Below, one piece after another: positions 1 to 8,979 of a stretch of 62,724 nucleotides of DNA. This DNA comes from Candidatus Zhuqueibacterota bacterium. Lineage in GTDB: Bacteria; Zhuqueibacterota; Zhuqueibacteria; Oceanimicrobiales; Oceanimicrobiaceae. The notes below the pieces were generated by a model. The model saw only the letters and a program-made list of their open reading frames with translations. It made no database searches and had not been told where the DNA came from. Each line of letters starts with the position of its first letter. Position 1 is the first letter of the stretch. Made by a program: the position numbers and the translations under genes. Location of the stretch: NCBI GenBank assembly GCA_029261995.1, contig JAJDAF010000047.1:1-62724 (forward strand), read 5' to 3'.

Positions 1-28
1 ATTTGTATTGAAACAATCATGAGTTCCG

Positions 29-86
29 CATTTTTTCGCCCTCACCCTTCCAGTTTTGAGTGAGAAGGGATTCGGGCGAAAAAATG
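29..86. terminator. Bidirectional terminator-like hairpin
   Basis: A 13-bp perfect inverted repeat has arms cattttttcgccc (29-41) and gggcgaaaaaatg (74-86). The A/T tracts lie inside the arms, so the stem would be followed by a U-run in either direction. It probably ends a transcript entering from the left and separates it from the gene starting at 144. Confidence 0.5.
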
Positions 87-143
87 CCACTAAAAATTAA
101 GAAATTTGAGTAGAATCAAAACTTTTTATCATAGGAGAACAAC

Positions 144-646
144 ATGAGAATGAGCAAAATCAGAAACTTCCGCGGAATTTCATTGGCTGTGGTCTCGTGC
201 TGTATGTTCCACATTCCTGGCGCTGACGCTCAGGAACGTATGGATGTATTTGGGAAGGGCGTAAGATCGATGGCAGATACAACACAACAGAACCCTGGGG
301 GCCCTTTCAGATTTGGAGCAACACGGATGGTTCGCTTGCCGCAAAGTATCTTGGCAGCCGGTTGGGTTACAATGACCAGGCCATGTACAACGTGAAGTTC
401 GATGGCCGTAATTTTGACCTCAAGATGAACCGCTGGGACGGTGGTGTGCTTAGTGCGCAATTCTCCGCTGACAATGGGTTGGTTGGCACACTTCGCCATC
501 ATGGCATGGTCGCAGACCTGGCTCGATTCAAAATTCGGCACCGGGGCGACAAGGATATTCTGGCCCAGCTCAAGGCAGATGAAATTGCTGAGAACCCACC
601 CTACCAGAGCGAGTTAGGCACAAAAAAATCTACCATCATTGAATGA
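144..646 (+). pseudogene. Small secreted protein of unknown function, frameshifted
   Basis: A ribosome-binding site (aggag, about 133-137) precedes an ATG at 144, which opens a signal peptide ending near GADAQ. The frame then runs only to 395 and degenerates. A second frame is open without a stop from about 240 to 646 and continues the protein with sensible content (around EPWGPFQIWSNTDGSL, then VKFDGRNFDLKMNRWDGG). Joining the two requires a single frame change somewhere between about 231 and 265. The restored product would be about 165 residues, exported and beta-rich in appearance. I do not recognise the family. The break may be a real mutation or an assembly error. The propeller gene at 666 follows closely in the same direction. 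Confidence 0.5.
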
Positions 647-665
647 GAATATCCAGAGGCTACTA

Positions 666-1637
666 ATGATCTATCCCATCTTAACAAGAATCAGTCTTTT
701 GACGGCGATTTTGATTTTTTACCCTGGGAGTATAATGAGCCAGGGCAAGCTTCCTGACGGTGAAATCCTCTATTACCAGGAGAGTAGACAAGGGAAAGGC
801 AACCTTGTTCTTCTAAATTTGAAAACTGGAAAACAACAACAAGTTGGTCAATCGGGTTCTCGTCCTGATCATTTTCCCTCGTGGTCGGCAGACGGAAATA
901 AAATATGTTTCGAATCATATCGTAAGGGAGGGTGGCATGTTTGGGTTTCCGATGCAGACGGAAGCAACAGCAAGCGGCTGACCAATTTAACTGGCTACAG
1001 TACTGCCAACTATGAGTTTGATGCCAGTTTTGCGCCAGACAATCAGACGGTGGTTTTTACAAAGGGCGATGATCTGTGGACCATTACTCTTAGCAACCCG
1101 ACACCAAAACGAATTACGCCTGAAAAAAATGGAATTTGGGAAACCTCAGCTGCTTATTCTCCGGATGGGGAAAAAATTGTAATTGTGGGGCATGATGATG
1201 AAATCAAGGGTTGGAATATTTATACTTTGAACAATGACGGTAGTGGCTTGAGACAGTTAACTAGGGATCACAGTAACAACTTCGCTCCCCAATGGTCTCC
1301 TGATGGCCAACATATTCTTTTTTACTCAGACCGCAATGGCAGCTTCGAATTATTCGAGATGACTGGTGACGAAGGAAATCCTCACCCAATTTTTGATCAA
1401 GAACAGTTGAAATCGGCAAGATTCCAAAAAACAGCGTTTGTCAATCCCTGGGATAATAATTGGGGAGCGACAGAACAATATCGAGCCAGTTATTCCCCTG
1501 ACGGCCTTTGGGTTGTATTTAGTCGAGATATTGATGGTGATAGAGAGCTATTTGTTGCTCGAAGAGATGGTAGTAATATTATGCGTATTACTAATAGGGA
1601 AGGATTAGATGGACAACCAGTATGGCGACCGAGATAA
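666..1637 (+). CDS. TolB-like secreted beta-propeller (PD40 repeats)
   Basis: A 323-residue protein with an N-terminal hydrophobic export segment (ISLLTAILIFYPG). Five PD40/WD40-like blades follow, each marked by an x-SPDG or similar turn and a following strand: SWSADGNKICF, SFAPDNQTVVF, AYSPDGEKIVI, QWSPDGQHILF and SYSPDGLWVVF. Several blades end in the DGSN/S-RLT motif typical of TolB C-terminal propellers. Such proteins lie in the periplasm or on the surface and usually bind protein partners. The full TolB N-terminal domain is absent, so this is not TolB itself. I chose ATG 666 because agagg lies just before it; the frame stays open back to a TTG at 639. Confidence 0.75.
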   Translation: MIYPILTRISLLTAILIFYPGSIMSQGKLPDGEILYYQESRQGKGNLVLLNLKTGKQQQVGQSGSRPDHFPSWSADGNKICFESYRKGGWHVWVSDADGSNSKRLTNLTGYSTANYEFDASFAPDNQTVVFTKGDDLWTITLSNPTPKRITPEKNGIWETSAAYSPDGEKIVIVGHDDEIKGWNIYTLNNDGSGLRQLTRDHSNNFAPQWSPDGQHILFYSDRNGSFELFEMTGDEGNPHPIFDQEQLKSARFQKTAFVNPWDNNWGATEQYRASYSPDGLWVVFSRDIDGDRELFVARRDGSNIMRITNREGLDGQPVWRPR

Positions 1638-2239
1638 TCGAAGTGAAAAATCGGCAGCTAATTCCATATTTTTTCAAACTTTAATTCAACTCATCATCGG
1701 CACGGTTTGGTCTTCCCCCAAGAAAGTGGACACAGACTTAAGTTAGTACATTGATTTTTTCATAGTCAGGATGGTGCAATTAAGCCGATCGACGAATCCT
1801 CCATCGCAGGTGCGTCAAAACTCCATGAAGCTCCTCCAGGAACTGGGCGTTAAGTCTGACAAACCGGGATCCTGAGTCTTGTTTTGAAATTTGAAGCCCA
1901 AAACCTACCAAAAGGGTAGAGCCGAATCGCGTGGCGAGTTTATCAATCGCGAAAGCTACCATGGTATCGCGCCCTGAAAAATCCAGAGAAAAGGTCGTGT
2001 CCAGGACCGGCGACTCTGCACTCGTGTTTGATTGCGGAGTCGCGTTTCTTATGGCCGATTTGGTATGAATTGTCACATCGACCCAGATAGATTGCACCAA
2101 AAAGGTGACCGATCGGCGCCGGAATAAATCTCAGGAACTTTAGTACTTCATAAGAGGTACTAAAATATTGCATCATTGCTTTCCGTTAATAATCCAGTTC
2201 TCAAAGACACAGAACTCACTCTTCAAATAAGGTGGAGCC
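1638..2239. other. 600-bp region without a convincing gene
   Basis: No supported gene. Two overlapping minus-strand frames (1780-2100 and 1943-2176) could be halves of one decayed reading frame, since the stretch around 2090-2110 allows a switch between them. Neither resembles a known family and neither has a good ribosome-binding site. The stretch 1713-1735 (ending aaagtggacaca) looks like an IS3-type end, but no transposase or partner end is present. Confidence 0.4.
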
Positions 2240-3670
2240 ATGAATTCATTAAGAACCATGCTGACCCTGGCGATTTATCCGGCTTGCCTTTTGTTCGGTT
2301 TGCTCGCGACGGCGGGCCCGGCGAAAGCGAACGACAACATCAGGCCCAGCATCGATGTTGCGCAATTCAAGGATGCGCAGGACAATTCCTATATTGAAAT
2401 CTACTACTCTATCCCGGAATCGGGTATCACTTACAAATCAAACGATGCCGGTGTTTTGGGTTGCCAGCTCGTGGTGGATATAGAAATCCATCTTAAAAAG
2501 CAGCTGTGGGCCAACAAAATGTGGAAGATCGAAAGAACAATTGAGGATACGTCTGCCGTATCTGAAAGCAATCACGTTGTAGACGTCATTCGATATTTCA
2601 TTGCAGAGCCTGGTGAATATGATATTACGATGCACATCAAGGATATGCAGCAAGCCGACCACATCGACAGCGCCAGAACCACCTTCACCGCCAGTACTTT
2701 TGCTACCGGCAGGGTGGATATCAGCGGTGTCGAATTGGCAACCCACATCGAGAGAATTGCTCCCGGAACACAAGGAGCCCTGATAAAGAATTCATATAAC
2801 GTGACCCCCAATCCCGCCGGTATTTACGGTGAGGGTTCCGCCGGCATTTACTACTACTTCGAGGCTTACAACCTGACATCCGGGCTTGACACGGAGCAAT
2901 ACAAGAGCGTTTGCAAAGTGCTTGACGCGAACGATAGGGAGATTGAAGGGCTCGGCATGACCTACCGGTCCAAGAGGCGGGTTTATGACACCAGTATTGA
3001 GATTGGGAAACTAAACATTGCCAATCTGCCATCTGGCAAATACACGTTCGTTTATGGCCTGGCCGACAGTGGCAAAACAATGCTTGCAAGTAAACAAAAA
3101 TTGTTTTATGTTTACAACCCTCATGTGCAGGTGGCAGACACATTCGGCGAAGGAAAGTTCGGTCCTCTTGACGCTTTGACGGAAGATGATCTGGACAAAG
3201 AATTCAAAATACTCATCCACATCAACACCAAAATAGACCGTGACATGTACAAGTCACTGAAAGGTGCAGAGGGCAAGCGCGAGTTCATTTATGCCATCTG
3301 GTCCCGGGCAAACGAAGATAATTTGCCAGCCCTGGCTTTTCGCGAGCAATACCTTGGTCGTGCCAAATACGCCGACGATAAATTCAAGTCCGTTTTTCAC
3401 AAAGGTTGGAAGAGTGATCGCGGCAGGGTTTTCGTTCTCTATGGTATACCATCCAACATCGAACGGTTCCCGAGCACTGAGCGCACGATGCCTTATGAAA
3501 TCTGGATTTTTCACAAACTGCGCGGTCAGTCTGCCGTCGAGTTCATTTTTGGTGATGAGAGTGGGTTTAACAAGTACGAATTGCTGCATTCGGACCTTCG
3601 GGGCGAAAGACGAAATACCGAGTGGCAGAGAGACTTAGCGAGAGGGAGTAATGAGAGGAATTTCCGATAG
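2240..3670 (+). CDS. GWxTD domain-containing exported protein
   Basis: A 476-residue protein with a signal peptide ending around GPAKA. The middle is a beta-rich, Ig-like region (about residues 35-290) and the C-terminal third holds the GWxTD domain: the motif appears as GWKSDRGRVFVLYG, with Ser in place of Thr, followed by the characteristic PYEIWIFH and VEFIFGD strands. GWxTD proteins are restricted mostly to FCB and related phyla and their molecular role is unknown; export points to the envelope. The start ATG follows aaggtgg. The stop overlaps the next gene by 20 bp, implying co-transcription and translational coupling. Confidence 0.85.
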   Translation: MNSLRTMLTLAIYPACLLFGLLATAGPAKANDNIRPSIDVAQFKDAQDNSYIEIYYSIPESGITYKSNDAGVLGCQLVVDIEIHLKKQLWANKMWKIERTIEDTSAVSESNHVVDVIRYFIAEPGEYDITMHIKDMQQADHIDSARTTFTASTFATGRVDISGVELATHIERIAPGTQGALIKNSYNVTPNPAGIYGEGSAGIYYYFEAYNLTSGLDTEQYKSVCKVLDANDREIEGLGMTYRSKRRVYDTSIEIGKLNIANLPSGKYTFVYGLADSGKTMLASKQKLFYVYNPHVQVADTFGEGKFGPLDALTEDDLDKEFKILIHINTKIDRDMYKSLKGAEGKREFIYAIWSRANEDNLPALAFREQYLGRAKYADDKFKSVFHKGWKSDRGRVFVLYGIPSNIERFPSTERTMPYEIWIFHKLRGQSAVEFIFGDESGFNKYELLHSDLRGERRNTEWQRDLARGSNERNFR

Positions 3671-4433
3671 ATTATTCGTCGTTTGCATGTTGTTCGCAGT
3701 ATCGATTTTGAGTTGTAAGAATGATGCAGAAGTTGCGGCAAGCGCTATTCCAGAAATTATCAACAGCGAATTGCACTTTCGGGGGTTTGTCACCGACGAG
3801 GACGAGGAGTTGGTAAGTTCGATTCACAACTTCACCAAGAAGGTTACCCGTCGCGATACTGTTGATGGCAGGAACGTATTTGCGTATGTCAGCAACGACC
3901 GTGAATTTTTTTCCTATACGGATGAAAATGGCACGGTATGGGAAAGGACGACCACCGATGTCGGCGCGCGAATCGCCACCTACGGTTTTTCATACCGCCA
4001 ACCGGTCATCGTAACCACCTGGGAGGCGTTGCTCAAACTCGATCAGGGCGTCGGAACTGAGTGGTCGGTTGAGATCGATACCACCTTCTCGGCCCTGACG
4101 ATGGCGGGACAGACCGAGGCCATCCGTTACATCAAGAAAGGCAAAGCCCGCTATGAAGGTTGGGTTGACACCTTCTTGCCGGATGAGTATAAGAATGTTA
4201 AGGTTATGGGTGCGCATTGGTATGACCTGGACATCTACATCATCAACGAAACCACCTCCGACACCCTGTTTGCGACCGAGGGCGAGGCTCATCATTATTT
4301 TGTCCCGAAACTGGGTGGCGTGAAATACATCACCAACTTCGTCAAATCCGAATTAGACCAACCTAATGTCCCACTTCGCGGTACTTGGGAATTGATGAGT
4401 AGGGACATTCCCGGCGAACAAAAAGCGGAATAA
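3651..4433 (+). CDS. Putative lipoprotein of unknown function
   Basis: A 260-residue protein beginning with a type II signal peptide (lipobox SILSC, Cys about residue 22). I recognise no domain. The body is rich in beta-strand patterns and aromatic residues, for example residues around YEGWVDTF and HHYFVPKLGGVKYI, as expected for an outer-membrane-anchored binding lipoprotein. It starts inside the end of the GWxTD gene with a good site (gagggag), so the two are almost certainly made together. A function linked to the GWxTD protein is inference from this overlap only. Confidence 0.7.
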   Translation: MRGISDRLFVVCMLFAVSILSCKNDAEVAASAIPEIINSELHFRGFVTDEDEELVSSIHNFTKKVTRRDTVDGRNVFAYVSNDREFFSYTDENGTVWERTTTDVGARIATYGFSYRQPVIVTTWEALLKLDQGVGTEWSVEIDTTFSALTMAGQTEAIRYIKKGKARYEGWVDTFLPDEYKNVKVMGAHWYDLDIYIINETTSDTLFATEGEAHHYFVPKLGGVKYITNFVKSELDQPNVPLRGTWELMSRDIPGEQKAE

Positions 4434-4461
4434 AGGCAACAACGTCCGTGTATCTACTAGT

Positions 4462-4494
4462 GATTGCGCAGGCCACCCTCTGGTTTGCGCAATC
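4462..4494 (+). terminator. Stem-loop downstream of lipoprotein gene
   Basis: Nine-base perfect arms gattgcgca (4462-4470) and tgcgcaatc (4486-4494) with a further cca/tgg pairing inside the loop. No strong T-run follows, so it may be a weak terminator or an mRNA stabiliser between the lipoprotein gene and the receptor gene. Confidence 0.35.
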
Positions 4495-4621
4495 GCCAGG
4501 CTAACGGGAAATTATTTTAATTTCACAAGTCCAAAAAAGCTTGTACCGCATCCGATGTCCTTATACATTGGGCACTAGGACGTTATATCATTTTTTTGGG
4601 CATCATGAAAAGGTACCGGCT

Positions 4622-6871
4622 ATGTTCTCTCCTAAACGATTCCATCTCCTAACATTTGTGTTGATTCTTGTCGCTTCGCAGGCCTTGTTTGCGCAGGGGT
4701 TTGTACTGAAGGGCGTGGTCAGCGATAAGAACACGCATCAGCACATTCGTTCCGTAAACATTTTTGTCCGCGACGCAAAGACCGGGACGACCACGGATTT
4801 GTCTGGCCGCTACAGCCTGTCTATCGCGGCTGACCAGGAAGAACAGTCGGTTGTGTTTCAACATATTGCCTACTATGAGCGCGAGATTCCAGCAACCGAT
4901 CTCCGCACCATGGGCCGCATTTTTCTGCAGCCCCGGGTCATCCCACTGAGTTCAGTTGAGATTGAGGAAGAGGGTCTCCGGATGGAAATCCAGAAGGATT
5001 TGCCGCAATCGGTCTCTGTGATTGAATCGCGGGATTTTGAGATACGCGGATACGTTGATGCCGGTGACCTTTTGCGGATCGACAACAGCGTGCAAATAGA
5101 CGAGGAAATCAGTGGCGTCAAGACCATTTCGATTCGTGGCGGCAACCCTGATGAGGTGATGATTCTCTACAACGGCGTTAAGATGAATAACGCATTGAAC
5201 AATGTTTTCGATCTATCTCTCATAGACCTGGAGGATGTCGAAAGATTTGAACTCATCAAGGGCAGCAACACGGCGCTGTATGGCCCGGAGGCGTTTTCGG
5301 GTGCGGTAAATGTGGTGCCGAAAGTCGAGCAGGACTACACCCTTCGATTTCAACAACGACTTGGGACTTATCGCTCAGGCAACTGGGGGCTGCATTTTTA
5401 CAAACGATTCAATCATCTGTATGGCGGCTACAGCCTCAAGCGTGGTGGCCTTAGCCGAGACATTCTGAACAACGGCGGCGAACTTGACAACGGTTCTCTG
5501 CACCACACGGCGACATTGAACTATGATTTTGGCGCCAACGAGGTCGGTCGGCCGAAAGGCACCCTGAGCGGCATGTGGGTTTACAGTTCTCTTGATTTTG
5601 ATCGCGTCGATCGGGAACCCGAGGCGTTCACGCGCTCCGTTAACACTTTCAACCATTTGCTGTCGTTGCGATACTCCGGGGAGTTGTTGGGGCAGAAAAA
5701 TATCGATTTCACTGCCTCATTCAAAAATCTCGACGACGATGAAATTAATCTGGATCAACGCGGCGTCTCTTCTACTGATATTCTGGACCGGGCCTGGTTG
5801 CTCAACGCACAGAAGCAATTCCAGACCGGTGAAGTTGACGCCTGGGTGTCGTATCAGTTCGAGCGCAGCACGCTTGACCGCGAAATCTCGCGGGTGAGAC
5901 GAGATGACCTGCGGCGGCTGCATCATGGCTTCGCGGCCATTCTCAAATACCATGGCGATGCCGGATCGGATTTCCTGCAAACTATGGATGTGGATGTAAG
6001 CCTTCGGCATGACCGGGTTCAGGACAGACAGGACGACATGGAGTTTTTCGGCGATAACGCCGGTTTTGGGATCTTTAGTGACAATGACTGGAACGCTACG
6101 AATTTCAAGTTTGCACTCAACCTCACCGGCTATCGCGAAAACTTGTCTTTCAGCAGCTATTTGAATTTTGGAGCGAACACGAAATTCCCGACGCTATTTC
6201 AGCAAATCAGCTCTGCTGCTGCTTTCCTGGATCCGGCGACTGCACCGAACCTCGAACCCGAGAAAAATCGCAGTTTCGAGTTTGGTGTTGGTGTCGGGAA
6301 AGACATGCGCGAGCACACCAGCATTTATGGCTGGGAACTCACGGGCTCATATTTTCAGAATCACTACGATAACAAGTTTCGGGAGTTCTCCTTGCCGATT
6401 GACCCACGGTCTTTCTACGACAACGTTCCTACTGCCAAGATTAGCGGCTTTGAAGGCAATGCCAACGTTTTTCTCTACAAGAAGAAAGTTTCGGTGGGCG
6501 CAGGATACTCAAAGTATTTTATCACCGACAAGGCGGTGTTCCCATTTAAGTCGGATGTCAAGCGAACGCTCACAATAAATGTTGACCACGCAGGTTATGG
6601 CCTGCAACTGTTCTGGTTCCATGAGGGCGACCAGATTGGCCTGTTGCGGACAACCGGCACGACAGCAGCTCGCGGCGAGCCGTTCAGTCGTGTTACTCTG
6701 CCGGACTGGACCAATCTCGATGTCCACTTCAGCAAGCGTTTTGAAATTGCCGGCGTCAAATTGTTTGGCAATGCCAGTGGCAGAAATCTCCTGAACGACG
6801 AGGATATCGTGCTGGAAGGCATCGCCATTCGTGACCGCCGCTACTATCTTACCCTTGGTGTGCAATATTAG
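4622..6871 (+). CDS. TonB-dependent outer-membrane receptor
   Basis: A 749-residue protein. The signal peptide ends at about LFAQG. Residues about 28-110 form a CarboxypepD_reg-like beta-sandwich (FVLKGVVSDKNTHQHI, DLSGRYSLSI), as is usual in FCB receptors. The plug follows (LPQSVSVIESRDFE; ISIRGGNPDEVMILYNGVKM; FELIKGSNTALYGPEAFSGA), then a beta-barrel ending in YYLTLGVQY with a terminal aromatic residue. It takes up a scarce ligand across the outer membrane using TonB energy; the ligand cannot be read from sequence. The ATG at 4622 was chosen because it gives a clean signal peptide and follows aaaagg; the frame is open back to a TTG at 4541. Two lipoproteins follow. Confidence 0.88.
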   Translation: MFSPKRFHLLTFVLILVASQALFAQGFVLKGVVSDKNTHQHIRSVNIFVRDAKTGTTTDLSGRYSLSIAADQEEQSVVFQHIAYYEREIPATDLRTMGRIFLQPRVIPLSSVEIEEEGLRMEIQKDLPQSVSVIESRDFEIRGYVDAGDLLRIDNSVQIDEEISGVKTISIRGGNPDEVMILYNGVKMNNALNNVFDLSLIDLEDVERFELIKGSNTALYGPEAFSGAVNVVPKVEQDYTLRFQQRLGTYRSGNWGLHFYKRFNHLYGGYSLKRGGLSRDILNNGGELDNGSLHHTATLNYDFGANEVGRPKGTLSGMWVYSSLDFDRVDREPEAFTRSVNTFNHLLSLRYSGELLGQKNIDFTASFKNLDDDEINLDQRGVSSTDILDRAWLLNAQKQFQTGEVDAWVSYQFERSTLDREISRVRRDDLRRLHHGFAAILKYHGDAGSDFLQTMDVDVSLRHDRVQDRQDDMEFFGDNAGFGIFSDNDWNATNFKFALNLTGYRENLSFSSYLNFGANTKFPTLFQQISSAAAFLDPATAPNLEPEKNRSFEFGVGVGKDMREHTSIYGWELTGSYFQNHYDNKFREFSLPIDPRSFYDNVPTAKISGFEGNANVFLYKKKVSVGAGYSKYFITDKAVFPFKSDVKRTLTINVDHAGYGLQLFWFHEGDQIGLLRTTGTTAARGEPFSRVTLPDWTNLDVHFSKRFEIAGVKLFGNASGRNLLNDEDIVLEGIAIRDRRYYLTLGVQY

Positions 6872-7020
6872 GTGCCTTTCCGCAAGAGACTTTAACAACA
6901 GAATGAACAAAGGTGAAAAGGTGAAGTCTGAGTAATATTCTCTAGAAAATCCGGGCCCTGTCGATGAAGTGAAGGCCATATTCACGCTTCTCTTCCTTCA
7001 CTTACTGCAGGCAGGCCCAA

Positions 7021-7887
7021 ATGAAACAAGCATGGATGCTTCTCTTCCCCCTTTTTGTTTTAAACTTCGGATGTGAAAATAACCCGCTTGGCCGCGACAA
7101 CATTGATAACTCCGGGCGACGAATCGGCGGCCAGGTTAAGCTGGATCGTGCCCAGAGTTCCGAAGGTGTGTTTGTCTGGCTGGAAGGTTTCAACACATCG
7201 ACCAGAACCGATGAGAGTGGGCGGTTCGGACTAGTCTTGCCGCCGGTTTCGGAGACAGGCAGCATTTCCGGTAGTTTCAAGCTGTTCTTTTACATGGCGA
7301 ACTTCAATCTGGCATCGACAGAAGTTGCGATACGTGACAGTCGTCTGCTGATGCCGCATGCGGAGTTGAACGACCGTGGTGAGCTTGCCGACCCGGTGCT
7401 CATGTTTCAAAAACTCCGGATTGAGACAACGGTAAGACCCGCAGAGATCTCCGGTTCTCAGATCAGCGTCAACGCAGGTCTGACAAATCTCATTCTTCGA
7501 GTGGATGTTGCTCTGCAGGCGGTTCATGATTCAGTGGACGTCTACTTTCCGCCACTGCTCGATGGTGTTTTCGGCCCATTGATGTTTCGGAACCTGAGGA
7601 CAGGCGAAGTCGTGGTCTTGCGCTCAACCTTGGCCACCACTGTTGACGATGACTACACGCACGTCGGACCTGCTCAAACAGTCCGGACGATGCTGGTTCC
7701 AATTTTTCCCGGTGACTTTGATATCGGGGAATACGAAGTGATTCCATTTCTGTTGATTGAAGATGACGCCTTGTCACAAGCTCTACGCGACCAACTGCGG
7801 TTAGCGGTTGTCAAACCCGGCGCGGAATATCTTGAGATCCCGCTTTTGCGAAGCGGGAAGTACCGGATACTGCGCGTCACAGAATAA
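7021..7887 (+). CDS. Putative lipoprotein, paralogue of the next gene
   Basis: A 288-residue protein with a lipoprotein-type signal (Cys at about residue 18, FGCENNPLG). Residues about 30-85 resemble a carboxypeptidase-regulatory/Ig-like fold: GGQVKLD, VFVWLEGF, TRTDESGRFGLVLPP. The rest is beta-rich and unassigned. It shares order and motifs with the following gene throughout its length, so the pair arose by tandem duplication. Lying directly after a TonB receptor, these could be surface partners of the receptor, as SusD-type lipoproteins are, but no SusD helices are present, so this is only inference. Confidence 0.7.
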   Translation: MKQAWMLLFPLFVLNFGCENNPLGRDNIDNSGRRIGGQVKLDRAQSSEGVFVWLEGFNTSTRTDESGRFGLVLPPVSETGSISGSFKLFFYMANFNLASTEVAIRDSRLLMPHAELNDRGELADPVLMFQKLRIETTVRPAEISGSQISVNAGLTNLILRVDVALQAVHDSVDVYFPPLLDGVFGPLMFRNLRTGEVVVLRSTLATTVDDDYTHVGPAQTVRTMLVPIFPGDFDIGEYEVIPFLLIEDDALSQALRDQLRLAVVKPGAEYLEIPLLRSGKYRILRVTE

Positions 7888-7933
7888 AGTAGCTTTCTCC
7901 GCCCCGAGAAATATCCACTAAACGGAATGACAG

Positions 7934-8818
7934 ATGAGTAAATCTGCCGGATTCCTAATGCTGCTTTTACCTGCTATCCTACTGATGGCGTGTGAAAGCA
8001 ATCCCGTTGGCGGTGACAATGATATCTCGTTTTCGAACAGGCAAATCTCTGGCCAGGTCCGATTCGACTCAGCTCTTGCCCCGGAACAGGTGTTTGTCTG
8101 GCTGGAAGGCTTCGATGTCGCGACACGCACCGACAAAGATGGCCGTTTTCAATTAACCTTGCCGCCGCCGACAGCGCAAGGGGCGAGTGGCGGCATTTCC
8201 GGGGCGTTTCGACTTTATTACTACGTGGCCAATTACACCCTGGAATCGACTGAGGTGTTCACGCGCGATGGCCTGTTTGTTTTCGACACAGATGACATCG
8301 ACGCAGAAGGTCGCGTGCGGCAGACAATACTGCTGTTTGAGCGCGTTAAGGTCTCGACCAGCGTGCAACCGTTCCGGGTCTCCAAATCTGCAATTACGGT
8401 GACCGCCGGAAAATCTGATTTTAACCTCGCTATCGATATTACCCTGCAAACGCCACGGGACACCGTTATTGTATTCTTCCCGGAAGGCGACGGCACAAAT
8501 ATGCGGCCGCTACTCTTCAAAGAGACCGCCACCAACGAGGTGACGGTGCTCAACGCCCTGGTCACCGTCCCGGTGGAGAGTTTCACGGATACGGTTACAA
8601 CTGCGCAGGATATCACACGACTGGAGATCAATCTTCTACCGGATGACCTCCTGCTCGGTCAGTATGAAATTATCCCGTTTATGCTTATCAATGATTTGCC
8701 GCTTCCCAAAGGTCTTCGCCAAAGGCTCAGTTTGACTTCCATTGAGGCAACCGAAAGTTATCTCGATATTCCATTCATCCGGTTTGGAAGAGACCGTACT
8801 TTTTCCGTCGCGCAATGA
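7934..8818 (+). CDS. Putative lipoprotein, paralogue of the preceding gene
   Basis: A 294-residue protein with a clear lipobox (LLMAC, Cys about 20) and the same plan as its upstream neighbour: CESNPVGGDN, SGQVRFDSALAPEQVFVWL, TRTDKDGRFQLTLPP and a matching C-terminus (YLDIPFIRFGR against YLEIPLLRSGK). The Ig-like domain probably lies at about residues 38-95. Only 46 bp separate the two genes. Function unknown; an outer-membrane or surface location follows from the signal peptide. Divergence between the two copies is substantial, so they may bind different ligands. Confidence 0.7.
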   Translation: MSKSAGFLMLLLPAILLMACESNPVGGDNDISFSNRQISGQVRFDSALAPEQVFVWLEGFDVATRTDKDGRFQLTLPPPTAQGASGGISGAFRLYYYVANYTLESTEVFTRDGLFVFDTDDIDAEGRVRQTILLFERVKVSTSVQPFRVSKSAITVTAGKSDFNLAIDITLQTPRDTVIVFFPEGDGTNMRPLLFKETATNEVTVLNALVTVPVESFTDTVTTAQDITRLEINLLPDDLLLGQYEIIPFMLINDLPLPKGLRQRLSLTSIEATESYLDIPFIRFGRDRTFSVAQ

Positions 8819-8979
8819 ACCTGCCTCACTGATGCTGCCGTGGTCTGTTACACGACAGGCCACCGCTGGCATCTCATTTTGCTTTGTTTCTCCGGCTCAG
8901 ATTTGTATATTGAGCTAACACCATTTGTCTTCGTCCGATTGCCTTTTCATTACCATAAAATCACCAGGAGCCGCAGGAC

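Noticed and set aside
1713-1740. Sequence resembling an IS3-type terminal end (aaagtggacaca)
   Set aside because: No transposase fragment, opposite end or target duplication was found.
1780-2176. Minus-strand frames that could join into one small gene
   Set aside because: No recognisable family, no good ribosome site and a frame switch would be required; listed only as an unassigned region.
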